From positions 1 to 6,204 of the forward strand of contig DATMYQ010000315.1 in assembly GCA_035560935.1 (NCBI GenBank): a stretch of 6,204 bases of DNA, written 5' to 3'. Numbering within the stretch: position 1 is the stretch's first letter; every line of letters starts with the position of its first letter. Source of the DNA: DATMYQ01 sp035560935 (GTDB taxonomy: Bacteria; Bacillota; Negativicutes; Sporomusales; Sporomusaceae). A program made the position numbers and the translations under genes. This document shows positions 1-6,204 of this stretch, piece by piece. A model generated the notes under the pieces. That model was given only the letters and a program-made list of their open reading frames with translations, made no database searches and was not told the DNA's origin.

Positions 1-8
1 TGATATAT

Positions 9-35
9 GTTATACCATTTTGCATTTCCCTGCAA
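9..35 (-). promoter_or_regulatory. Very tentative promoter reading out of the window
   Basis: On the minus strand TTGCAG (35-30) is followed after 15 bases by TATAAC (14-9), preceded by TGG as in an extended -10. The spacer is short. If real it would drive a gene beyond the left edge. The rest of positions 1-136 shows no gene. Confidence 0.2.
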
Positions 36-78
36 CCACAAACTCCTGTCTGGTCTTTCCATAATTCCCAGACCTACC

Positions 79-117
79 GGCGGAACAGGAAGCGTCGAAA
101 CCGCTCCTTGTTCCGTC
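79..117 (-). terminator. Strong hairpin after the operon, possible terminator or 3' end stabiliser
   Basis: GGAACAGGAAGCG (82-94) and CGCTCCTTGTTCC (102-114) pair over 13 positions with one mismatch and one wobble around a 7-base loop; pairing can extend to 79-117. The hairpin lies 19 bases past the RACo-like stop. No U-run follows on the minus-strand transcript, so it is not a standard rho-independent terminator. It may mark the mRNA 3' end or protect it from decay. Confidence 0.45.
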
Positions 118-136
118 CCCATTGCGGGAAAGGCGA

Positions 137-1696
137 TTAAAGGGAATGAGTTTCCAGGAGTTTGCGGCGCTTAATTTTTTCAATGACCGTAGGATATAAG
201 GAAAAATCCGTGTGGGGCAAAAACTTGGCCGCGGACATTTTATTCAGAAAATCCGGCGCCTCCGATAAGGAAAGGTAGACGATACTGTTGATCAGCTTTT
301 CTACAACCAATAATTGATCCGCATCGTTCAACAACCGATCGGCTCCTTTTACCGAGCCGTTTCCTAACTGAACAAACCGGTCTCTGGGCAGGTCGGGATA
401 TAACCCAATGGTAATCCCGGACTCAATATTGATGTAGGTTCCAAAGGCGCCGACCATATATACCCGTTGAATCTGATCCGGTGTAATTTCCAATATATCC
501 AATAAAAACGCCACCATGGTGTTGGCTGCCGCTTTGGTATCCATAAACCGGAAAATATCCGCCTGACTGAATATCAGGTCTTCTTTTGAAGCGGATTCAT
601 GCTCCCAGGCGTATACAAAGACGTATTCTTTGTCCCGCTTGAGGATTCGTTCTGATTTTTCGGGAATAAAACGACCCGAGTAATCAATCCAGCCCTCCAG
701 AAACATTTCGGCCAGCAGGTCCACAATCCCGGAACCGCAGATGCCCACTGGCTTGGCATTTTCGATGGTGGTGATCTTCAACCGATTTTGAACAATCCGG
801 ACCGAATCCACCGCTCCCGCTTTCGCCTGCATGCCCTGCTTGCTGATCCCACCTTCCAGGGCAGGTCCTGCCGCCCCCGCACCTGCGAGCAGAAATTCAT
901 CGTTCCCCAGAAGCATCTCGCCATTGGTGCCAATATCCATATAAAGAGCCAGTTCACTTTTTTCATACATCCGGGACGCCAACAGCCCGCTGATAATATC
1001 GCCGCCCAAATAGTTAGCCAGAGAAGGAAAACAATACACCAGTCCCGGAAAGGGCAACCCGATTTCACGGCCGGCAAAGAAACCGGTCCGGTTAAAAGCC
1101 GGCGTATAGGGCGTATAGAAAATAAACCAGGGATCAATCCCCAGCAGAAAATGAATCATGGTGGTATTGCCGCCGATAAGGAGTGCCCCGCACTGGTCCG
1201 GCGAAACGCCGGTCGCCATTTGGATTTTATCCATGAGGTCAATAAAATTCTGTAGCGTGCATTGCTGGATTTCCCTTAAACGCTCATCATTATCCTTCAC
1301 GTAAAAGATTCGGCTCAGAATGTCCGCACCAAACTGAACCTGATGATTGACCACGCTTTCTTCACACAAAATATTCCCCGTGTTCAGATCAATCAGTTGC
1401 AGGATCACCGTTGTGCTCCCCAGATCCGCCGCATAAGCAAAATTCTTATCAGAAGTATTTCCCCGTTCAAGGTTCACGATTTCCCAGGCAAAACCGTTTT
1501 GTACCAAAGTAACGGTGAGCTTCCAGTCAAAATCCCGCAGCAGTTTGTAGGACAACCGAAGCGTTTCAATCGAAACCTGGACTTCGCCATACTCCGGTTT
1601 TAAAGCATGCCGAATTCGGTCCATGTCGGCCCCAAAATCTCCGTTACCCGGCGGTCTCAATGCAAGGTATATTTTCTCGCAAATGGTGTTCTTCAT
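137..1696 (-). CDS. RACo-like (DUF4445) ASKHA-fold ATPase lacking the N-terminal ferredoxin domain
   Basis: This 519-residue protein matches the C-terminal part of RACo, the ATP-dependent reductive activator of corrinoid proteins. Residues 8-32 resemble the RACo linker (LALRPP, then DMDRIRHAL). The ASKHA ATP-binding core follows: DLGSTT at 91-96, GADILSRI at 123-130, GNTTM at 176-180, DIGTNGE at 254-260, AGPALEGG at 276-283, GICGSG at 318-323, MVGAFG at 414-419 and GNGSVKGA at 445-452. The C-terminal tail (about 470-495, PDFLNKM then FLP) is also typical. Classical RACo is about 630 residues and starts with a cysteine-rich [2Fe-2S] domain of roughly 90 residues, which is absent here. An in-frame TAA lies just upstream of the ATG, so the start cannot be extended. 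The ATG overlaps the stop of the cyclase gene (ATGA), implying translational coupling. It may use ATP to act on a corrinoid protein with a separate electron donor, or have another role. The family call is firm; the function is not. Confidence 0.9.
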   Translation of the reverse strand: MKNTICEKIYLALRPPGNGDFGADMDRIRHALKPEYGEVQVSIETLRLSYKLLRDFDWKLTVTLVQNGFAWEIVNLERGNTSDKNFAYAADLGSTTVILQLIDLNTGNILCEESVVNHQVQFGADILSRIFYVKDNDERLREIQQCTLQNFIDLMDKIQMATGVSPDQCGALLIGGNTTMIHFLLGIDPWFIFYTPYTPAFNRTGFFAGREIGLPFPGLVYCFPSLANYLGGDIISGLLASRMYEKSELALYMDIGTNGEMLLGNDEFLLAGAGAAGPALEGGISKQGMQAKAGAVDSVRIVQNRLKITTIENAKPVGICGSGIVDLLAEMFLEGWIDYSGRFIPEKSERILKRDKEYVFVYAWEHESASKEDLIFSQADIFRFMDTKAAANTMVAFLLDILEITPDQIQRVYMVGAFGTYINIESGITIGLYPDLPRDRFVQLGNGSVKGADRLLNDADQLLVVEKLINSIVYLSLSEAPDFLNKMSAAKFLPHTDFSLYPTVIEKIKRRKLLETHSL

Positions 1697-3648
1697 AAAC
1701 CGTCCTCTTTATTCGTATGACCGCCGGGGTCCGGCAAAACCGGCTCCCCGCTTTTGCTCCGCCGTCTTTTCTCACTATACATCATGGCGTCAGCCCTGGT
1801 AAAAAGCTCCGACATACTAAGACCACCGTCAACGCGATAAGCATAGCCGACTGATATTGACAGAGGATATTCTCTATCTGTCGTGTCATTATCCTGTTCG
1901 TATTTTATTGACGCTGCCAGTTCAGCGATTTCATCCGGGGAAGCTCCGGGGAGAAGAATCACAAATTCATCACCGCCCACTCTGGCAGGCTCCTCTCTGT
2001 CTGCGGCTTTTTTAAGGATTTGGGCAACCGTTTGGAGCAACTGGTCACCCGCGGCATGGCCCAGGGTATCATTCACCTGTTTTAAGCCATCTACATCACA
2101 AACGATAATGCCGCAAGCCATACCGGTCTGCTGCAGTTTACCCATCTCCAACTCAAAATACGTGCGGTTTTTCAACCCCGTAAGACTGTCGTAAAAACTC
2201 AAAAATTGAAGTTTTTCTTCCGTCGCCTTACGTTCGGAGATATCGCTGTATATGGAGCAATATATGGTAGCGCCGTCATACTGCTTGAAAGAAAACTTAA
2301 TAATTGACATCATTTTACCCTCACCGTTTTTACAACGGCGAATAGCCTCTTCCTGAAAAACAACACCTTCTCCGATTCGCTTGAGCTGCTCCTTGATTTC
2401 CGTTTGATTCGTGTTTAAAAACTTAGGACTCAACACTCCCCGGATTTCCTCAAAAGTATAGCCAAATATTTCGGTAAAGGCAGGATTAACATTCAAGACC
2501 TGCAGCTCTCCATCAAAAATAAGAATGCCCTCCGGACTGTTTTCAAAGAATTTCTCAAAGCGGGCTTTTTCCAGCTCGAAGGCCCGTGTCCGTTCCGCCA
2601 CCATTTGTTCCATATTGGCATTAAGATTCTCTATGTTTTCCGCCATCTGGTTCACACTGAGTAATAAAACTTTGAATTCATCTTCGGCTTCCATACCGAT
2701 GCGCTCGTTAAAATAGCCCATCCCTAAAGAGGAAGTGACAGCAGCCATTTCATTCAATGGTTTTAGCAATCTGCCCATCAGATAGAACCTGCCGCCAAGG
2801 GCGATTAACAGAGAAATGGCAAAAACGGCTATCATCAGCTGGGTTGCTAAGGCTTGCCGTTCCCGGGCTTTCTCATTCTGATAAGCGTTCACCTGTTTCC
2901 CGCAGGCCAACATGTCTTCTGCCACAGCCTCCATTTTTTGCTCATTGGCCAGTTGACGCGCTCCCAAATCTTTGGCTTTCTCCAAAATCCCCATATAATC
3001 TTTCGCCAGCAGCACAATCCGGGCTGCCGCAAGTTTTACATCAGTGTCAGGCACCTGCTGCCGCACGCCTGCAGCCAACGAAGCGATCTCCTTGTACGCC
3101 GCCATCGCATCGGTCCGCTCCTCAGTGCTTGGCTTACGGTCGCCGGCAGCAAGCAAAAGCCTATACCATTGGTTAATGTCCTTGTCCCGGCCCGGCCAAT
3201 TCATCTCCCGCATGTCATCCACCACTCCGACAAGTTCCACACTGATCCTGGCGCTCTCACTCTTAAGGGCCATGCTTTGATCCTGATAGATAACATACTG
3301 CGAAAACGTATTCATATAGCGTCCCAGAGCCCCGGACATGTCCACCATGATTTGTCCTTCAAGAGAAGAAGATCGCTGGCGAATAACGTTTACCCTGTCC
3401 TCCGCCTGCTGTAATTCTTCTTGCACCTTGACCGCAAAACGGCGCTCACCGGTCTTGACATACGCTTTTTCATTCAGGCGGGCATCCAGGGTCAGTTCAA
3501 TAATATGTTCGACATCACGAAGTTCGCCGAAACGGGCGTTTATTTCCGTCAGCGCAAACCACGACACCGTACCCTGCAGCAAGATGAAAGACAGCAATAA
3601 GGCAAATGCACCACCTAATTTTTGACGAAATGAAAAATGCTTCTTCAT
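1693..3648 (-). CDS. Membrane sensor diguanylate cyclase (helical outer domain, HAMP, PAS, GGDEF)
   Basis: This 651-residue protein should make c-di-GMP from two GTP at the cytoplasmic membrane. Membrane helices lie at about 13-34 and 268-292 and enclose about 230 helix-rich residues outside the membrane. That size suits an HBM-like or extended four-helix sensor. HAMP follows at about 287-340, a short coiled coil at 340-362, PAS/PAC at 362-475 and GGDEF at 482-632. The cyclase looks active: the metal-binding CDVDG is at 517-521, NDTLGH at 526-531 and an intact GGDEF at 558-562. The inhibitory RxxD site nine residues before GGDEF is absent (A549 and E552 stand there). I chose the start at 3648 because it gives the basic MKKHFSFRQK leader, has a Shine-Dalgarno TAAAGAGGA, and begins 10 bases after the previous gene. 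An upstream in-frame ATG at 3834 would add 62 residues translated out of frame from the binding-protein gene, without sensible character. The ligand is unknown; the upstream binding protein may present it. Confidence 0.95.
   Translation of the reverse strand: MKKHFSFRQKLGGAFALLLSFILLQGTVSWFALTEINARFGELRDVEHIIELTLDARLNEKAYVKTGERRFAVKVQEELQQAEDRVNVIRQRSSSLEGQIMVDMSGALGRYMNTFSQYVIYQDQSMALKSESARISVELVGVVDDMREMNWPGRDKDINQWYRLLLAAGDRKPSTEERTDAMAAYKEIASLAAGVRQQVPDTDVKLAAARIVLLAKDYMGILEKAKDLGARQLANEQKMEAVAEDMLACGKQVNAYQNEKARERQALATQLMIAVFAISLLIALGGRFYLMGRLLKPLNEMAAVTSSLGMGYFNERIGMEAEDEFKVLLLSVNQMAENIENLNANMEQMVAERTRAFELEKARFEKFFENSPEGILIFDGELQVLNVNPAFTEIFGYTFEEIRGVLSPKFLNTNQTEIKEQLKRIGEGVVFQEEAIRRCKNGEGKMMSIIKFSFKQYDGATIYCSIYSDISERKATEEKLQFLSFYDSLTGLKNRTYFELEMGKLQQTGMACGIIVCDVDGLKQVNDTLGHAAGDQLLQTVAQILKKAADREEPARVGGDEFVILLPGASPDEIAELAASIKYEQDNDTTDREYPLSISVGYAYRVDGGLSMSELFTRADAMMYSEKRRRSKSGEPVLPDPGGHTNKEDGL
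1703..1711 (-). promoter_or_regulatory. Ribosome binding site of the RACo-like gene, inside the cyclase gene
   Basis: TAAAGAGGA lies within the last codons of the cyclase gene and serves the ATG at 1696. The TAA in it is in frame with the RACo-like gene and closes off any N-terminal extension. That shows the missing ferredoxin domain is not a start-site error. Confidence 0.7.
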
Positions 3649-3652
3649 CGTA

Positions 3653-3661
3653 TCCTCTTTA
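3653..3661 (-). promoter_or_regulatory. Ribosome binding site of the cyclase gene, overlapping the previous stop
   Basis: TAAAGAGGA contains the TAA stop of the binding-protein gene and the Shine-Dalgarno AGAGGA for the ATG at 3648. It fixes the cyclase start. The same nine bases recur before the RACo-like gene. Confidence 0.7.
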
Positions 3662-4954
3662 CATCGCGCCCGATTTTTTCCATATCTTATCAATTTTCTC
3701 GGCAGAGCGCATGATGATATGTTCCCGCTGCTGAGGAAAATCCAGGAATTCCACAAACAAATTGAGGCCGGCCGCCGCCACTTCCGGTGGTGTAGACAAA
3801 TCATAGTTGAACACCCACTGGGTCGCAGCATCAATGTCTTTTAACATCCGCTGCTGCAACGGCGAGTAAAACTCCGGCTCAACCCGCCTCGGAACGAAAG
3901 CGCCTGACCCATGGCTCATCACCTTGAGAGAGTCCAGCGAAGCAAGATACGCAAGAACGTCTTTCGCGCCGTCCTTTTGCACGGCCTGCTTGGAAAGAAC
4001 CAGCCCATCGATCGGCCCCAGGGCATAGCGCGGCATTGTTTCATCCATTACCGGGAAAGGAAAATAATCATAGTCCTCCCCCTGTTTCCATTGATGATGG
4101 TCATCGGAATAGTTGCCGATCATCCAGGTTCCCATAAGCGTCATGGCAGCTTCGCCCTTATAAACGGCTTCATTGGCGCCGCTATCCCAGGAGATATCAA
4201 TGGGCCGGTCACTGAAATACCCTTTTCCGACCGCATCGGCCCATAGGTCAAATACCTTTCGTACCGGAGCATCGGCATAGGAAGCCTTACCCTCCATCAA
4301 CTGCTGCCGGTATTCATAGCCGGCAGTATATAAGAGAAGATAATCAAACCAAAACTGGGCCGGCCATTTTTCCTTAGCCCCCAGAGCGATGGGTGTCACT
4401 CCACTGGCCTTCAGCCGTTCACACACCCTAAGAAACTCGCTCCAGGTAGATGGCGGCCGAACTCCGGCCGCGTCAAACACCTTCTTGTTGTAGAAAAAAA
4501 CAACATAGTGCTGAGTAACCGGAATGATATACTTCTTGCCATCATGGGTACAGGCTTCGGCAACGGCCTTCGAAGCATCCTCTGTCAGACCGGCGGTTTT
4601 CCATACATTATCGAAAGACTCCAGGTTGTCCAGCACCGACCTGGTCCTGGCTCCAGCCCAATACGAATACAGATCCGGAGAATTGGGGGAGGCCAACGTG
4701 TCACGAATACTGGTTTTATATGCCTCATGATCCAAAGGTGTGGCGACCAACTGGTATTTGCTGTTTCGTTGGTTAAAAGTCTCCACCATTTCCTGAATCC
4801 CACCGCCCAAGGTTCCGGAAAAATAATGCAGCAGCGTAACTTTCTTCTTCACATTACCGGGTTCTACTGCGTTATTATTCGTCGTTCCGCATCCGGCCAT
4901 CACGGCCATTACCATGAGAACAAGACTATAGCCTATCATTCGTCTAATCGCCAT
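3659..4954 (-). CDS. Lipoprotein extracellular solute-binding protein, family 1 (sugar-type)
   Basis: This 431-residue protein has a lipoprotein signal: basic MAIRR, a hydrophobic stretch, and lipobox MAGC with the modified cysteine at residue 22. Glycine follows that cysteine, so it probably stays anchored to the outer face of the cytoplasmic membrane. The mature part follows the MalE-like family 1 pattern. It has VTLLHYFSG at 39-47, the hinge-region signature YIIPVTQHYVVFFYNKKVFDAAGV at 142-165 (shown in part: YNKKVFDAAGV), PPSTWSEF at 167-174, and GEAAMTLMGTW at 267-277. Several tryptophan and tyrosine residues in the mature chain suit carbohydrate stacking, but the ligand cannot be read from sequence. 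No permease or ATPase gene is adjacent, and the cyclase gene starts 10 bases downstream, so a sensory role is plausible. Met6 is an alternative start but would remove the two arginines needed in the signal peptide. An AGGGGG sits 8 bases before the chosen ATG. Confidence 0.93.
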   Translation of the reverse strand: MAIRRMIGYSLVLMVMAVMAGCGTTNNNAVEPGNVKKKVTLLHYFSGTLGGGIQEMVETFNQRNSKYQLVATPLDHEAYKTSIRDTLASPNSPDLYSYWAGARTRSVLDNLESFDNVWKTAGLTEDASKAVAEACTHDGKKYIIPVTQHYVVFFYNKKVFDAAGVRPPSTWSEFLRVCERLKASGVTPIALGAKEKWPAQFWFDYLLLYTAGYEYRQQLMEGKASYADAPVRKVFDLWADAVGKGYFSDRPIDISWDSGANEAVYKGEAAMTLMGTWMIGNYSDDHHQWKQGEDYDYFPFPVMDETMPRYALGPIDGLVLSKQAVQKDGAKDVLAYLASLDSLKVMSHGSGAFVPRRVEPEFYSPLQQRMLKDIDAATQWVFNYDLSTPPEVAAAGLNLFVEFLDFPQQREHIIMRSAEKIDKIWKKSGAM

Positions 4955-4962
4955 ACTCCCTG

Positions 4963-4968
4963 CCCCCT
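4963..4968 (-). promoter_or_regulatory. Ribosome binding site deciding the binding-protein start
   Basis: AGGGGG lies 8 bases before the ATG at 4954 and supports that start over Met6 (4939). A second G-rich match, GGGAG, is too close to the first ATG to serve it and about 16 bases from Met6. Confidence 0.5.
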
Positions 4969-5031
4969 GCCCTGACGAACTTGTTCGGTAATTACTTGAA
5001 ATTCTGCCATAACACCTTTATTTTCCTACTA

Positions 5032-5067
5032 GTTATAGTTCGACATTTTTCATTGCTTCCCTTTATA
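5032..5067 (-). promoter_or_regulatory. Weak -10-like elements upstream of the binding-protein gene
   Basis: On the minus strand TATAAA occurs at 5067-5062 and TATAAC at 5037-5032, both in an A/T-rich stretch 80-110 bases before the binding-protein start. Neither has a recognisable -35 box at 16-18 bases. Poor -35 boxes are common at promoters that need a LysR-type activator. TATAAA is also half of a TTTAT-N5-ATAAA dyad (5062-5076). Which element, if either, is used cannot be decided from sequence. Confidence 0.25.
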
Positions 5068-5141
5068 CACAATAAAATGCTGCCTTCCCGTGCCTGGTTC
5101 GATTATTTTTTATCAATTCTCCCATCCTCTGCCCTGCCGCT

Positions 5142-5165
5142 TTGCCGGTTGGTATATTGGCAACC
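5142..5165. promoter_or_regulatory. Candidate LysR-type operator (T-N11-A dyad)
   Basis: GGTTG at 5147-5151 and CAACC at 5161-5165 form a perfect inverted repeat with a 9-base centre. The symmetric T5150 and A5162 give the T-N11-A signature of LysR-type sites. A second, interleaved inverted repeat, TTGCC (5142-5146) and GGCAA (5159-5163), shares the right arm. It lies between lysR and the operon, about 190-210 bases before the binding-protein start. That is rather far from the -10 candidates, so other sites may exist. Binding by this LysR protein is inference. Confidence 0.4.
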
Positions 5166-5171
5166 TTTACT

Positions 5172-5249
5172 CTAGGAACACGGATCGGGTGAAGACGCTC
5201 TCCAGAAACAGCGCTGACAAATCGCAAAAAGGAATGGTACCCTTGGCAT
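5172..5249 (-). CDS. Possible 25-residue small protein or leader peptide
   Basis: A short reading frame begins ATG at 5249 and ends TAG at 5172. It is preceded by a perfect AAGGAGG (5258-5264) at an ideal 8-base spacing, the strongest ribosome binding site in the window. The peptide starts MPRVPFLFAICQRCF and contains three cysteines; it resembles no family I know. It lies 53 bases after the lysR stop and may be cotranscribed with it. The Shine-Dalgarno is partly inside a weak hairpin (5229-5264). The case rests on the binding site alone; the frame is short enough to be chance, or a remnant of a decayed gene. Confidence 0.25.
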   Translation of the reverse strand: MPRVPFLFAICQRCFWRASSPDPCS

Positions 5250-5302
5250 GGGAACTCCCTCCTTGTTCAAATTGAATCACATATACGCCATTTTTATAAA
5301 GA

Positions 5303-6187
5303 TCATTGTATCCCAAATATATCTTGCAGATAGTTATCAAGAATACGAAGGGTATCGTGTAAAGCCTGGTTGGGAAACTTGTGAGTTACCTTATAGCATA
5401 TCCGTGGAGGCACCGGTGCCGATAATTTCTGAAGAACAAAAGTTCCAATCCGCATCATATGTGCGCCAATGGAGGCGGGAACTATGGTCCATTGTCTTGC
5501 GTCCTTCAAAAAAGTAGTGATGAGTCCCGCCGTGTCCAGATGAACACGCGAAGGACAAAGAGGGTCCCACCACTGGTCATGTCTGAATTGAAACTCTCTG
5601 TTCCAATTTATGAAGATTTCGTGCTCAGCCGCCAGTTCTTGCATTTCAACCGTATCTCCAGTTTGCCGCCCCGGCACAGCCAGGCGCAGCAACACCATTT
5701 CTTCAGTAAAAAACGGTTTAACCGTGACACTAGGCGACACGATCTCCCGCACCACAAACGCCACATCCATCTCGCGCCTTTCAATACTATCAAATGCTTC
5801 CTGAGTATGCTGAGTACGGATTTGCAGTCGTATCGGCGGGTTATGCTGATTTAGCATGCTATATACCGGCGGCAAAACAAAGTGATTTATACTTTCGGCC
5901 GCGCTAATTGCCAGACTTAACTGCGAACCACTGGCCTGTAAGATTTGTGTTTCCCTCCAGAGAGCCTCCCATCTTTCGGCAATGCTAAAAAAGTTCTCCC
6001 CTTTTGGTGTCAGATGGATTTTGGGTGCCCCTTTTCTTCGCTCAACCAAAAGACCACCCATTTCCTGCTCCAAGGTCTTTAACCGATAGCTTACAGTCGC
6101 TTGTGACAAGTGCAGCAACTCAGCTGCCTTGCTTATACTCTCGGTCCGTACGATAGCTAAAAACGCTTCAATTCCAGGAAAATACAT
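5303..6187 (-). CDS. LysR-family transcriptional regulator
   Basis: This 294-residue protein has the normal length and layout of a LysR-type regulator. The N-terminal winged helix-turn-helix is clear: FLAIVRTESISKAAELL at 9-25, LSQATVSYRLKTLEQEMG at 27-44, then LVERRKG at 47-53 and the wing LTPKGE at 59-64. A linker helix (about 65-85) leads to the two-lobed effector domain at about 88-290, with the fold-typical strand LSLAISAAESI at 90-100 and DVAFVVRE at 141-148. The start has GAGGGG six bases upstream (6194-6199). The gene points the same way as the binding-protein operon, separated by 348 bases that contain a LysR-type dyad, so it may regulate that operon. Only 17 bases upstream are visible, so a divergent target on the other side cannot be excluded. 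The effector is unknown; no subfamily is recognisable. Confidence 0.96.
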   Translation of the reverse strand: MYFPGIEAFLAIVRTESISKAAELLHLSQATVSYRLKTLEQEMGGLLVERRKGAPKIHLTPKGENFFSIAERWEALWRETQILQASGSQLSLAISAAESINHFVLPPVYSMLNQHNPPIRLQIRTQHTQEAFDSIERREMDVAFVVREIVSPSVTVKPFFTEEMVLLRLAVPGRQTGDTVEMQELAAEHEIFINWNREFQFRHDQWWDPLCPSRVHLDTAGLITTFLKDARQWTIVPASIGAHMMRIGTFVLQKLSAPVPPRICYKVTHKFPNQALHDTLRILDNYLQDIFGIQ

Positions 6188-6204
6188 AAATCGCCCCTCA
6201 ATAT

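Larger units (their letters stand above)
4955..5302. other. Intergenic region between lysR and the binding-protein operon
   Basis: This 348-base gap is the longest stretch without a firm gene and is the probable control region of the operon. From the lysR side it holds a strong AAGGAGG with a 25-codon frame, a LysR-type dyad (5142-5165), an A/T-rich part with two -10-like hexamers (5062-5067 and 5032-5037, both on the minus strand), a 24-codon frame reaching into the binding-protein gene, and a G-rich run (minus strand) just before the ATG. No convincing -35 box or rho-independent terminator was found. Plus-strand frames here look random. Confidence 0.7.

Noticed and set aside
48..73. Second small inverted repeat GTCTGG / CCAGAC after the operon
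   Set aside because: Only six pairs with a 14-base loop and no T-run; expected by chance.
2854..3414. Long plus-strand frame (186 codons) opposite the cyclase, and similar ones at 788-1255 and 4508-4975
   Set aside because: Each is antisense to a firm gene, low in family-like motifs, and explained by the codon pattern of the gene opposite.
3649..3834. N-terminal extension of the cyclase by 62 residues from an ATG at 3834
   Set aside because: It lies wholly over the end of the binding-protein gene in another frame, has no signal or domain character, and the inner start has a good binding site and a normal membrane leader.
3659..4954. Binding protein as part of a complete ABC importer
   Set aside because: No permease or ATPase gene is in the window on either side; genes outside cannot be judged.
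4956..4972. Possible G-quadruplex before the binding-protein start
   Set aside because: The minus strand shows only three runs of three or more G, so a stable three-tier quadruplex cannot form; the run is explained by the ribosome binding site.
4981..5175. Plus-strand frame of 64 codons in the intergenic gap
   Set aside because: No ribosome binding site, and the hydrophobic, phenylalanine- and leucine-rich composition simply follows from T-rich plus-strand DNA.

Overview
All four clear genes lie on the minus strand. Read in transcription order (right to left) they are a LysR-family regulator (6187 to 5303), a 348-base gap, and a tight three-gene cluster. The cluster holds a lipoprotein solute-binding protein (4954 to 3659), a membrane sensor diguanylate cyclase with HAMP, PAS and GGDEF domains (3648 to 1693), and a protein of the RACo/DUF4445 ASKHA-ATPase family (1696 to 137). 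A further 136 bases downstream carry a strong hairpin and no recognisable gene. I see no RNA gene, mobile element, CRISPR array or broken large gene.

The window suggests an anaerobic Firmicute. Shine-Dalgarno sequences are strong and G-rich, base composition looks moderate, and the RACo-like protein belongs to a family typical of corrinoid-using acetogens and related anaerobes. A diderm Negativicute such as a Sporomusa relative would fit, but this placement is inference and no marker gene in the window fixes it.

The three-gene cluster is probably one operon. The gap between the binding protein and the cyclase is only 10 bases, and the cyclase and RACo-like genes overlap by ATGA. No ABC permease or ATPase lies between or beside them, so the binding protein may be a sensory partner of the cyclase rather than a transport component. 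A known parallel is NspS-MbaA of Vibrio cholerae. A plausible reading is that a ligand outside the cell is bound by the lipoprotein and sensed by the helical outer domain of the cyclase, which changes c-di-GMP. Why a RACo-like ATPase is coupled to this is unknown. That protein has no N-terminal [2Fe-2S] domain, so it cannot by itself do the electron transfer of classical RACo.

The gap between lysR and the binding-protein gene holds a good LysR-type dyad (T-N11-A), weak -10-like elements, and two short reading frames of doubtful status. The LysR protein may control the operon, but this rests only on position and the dyad.
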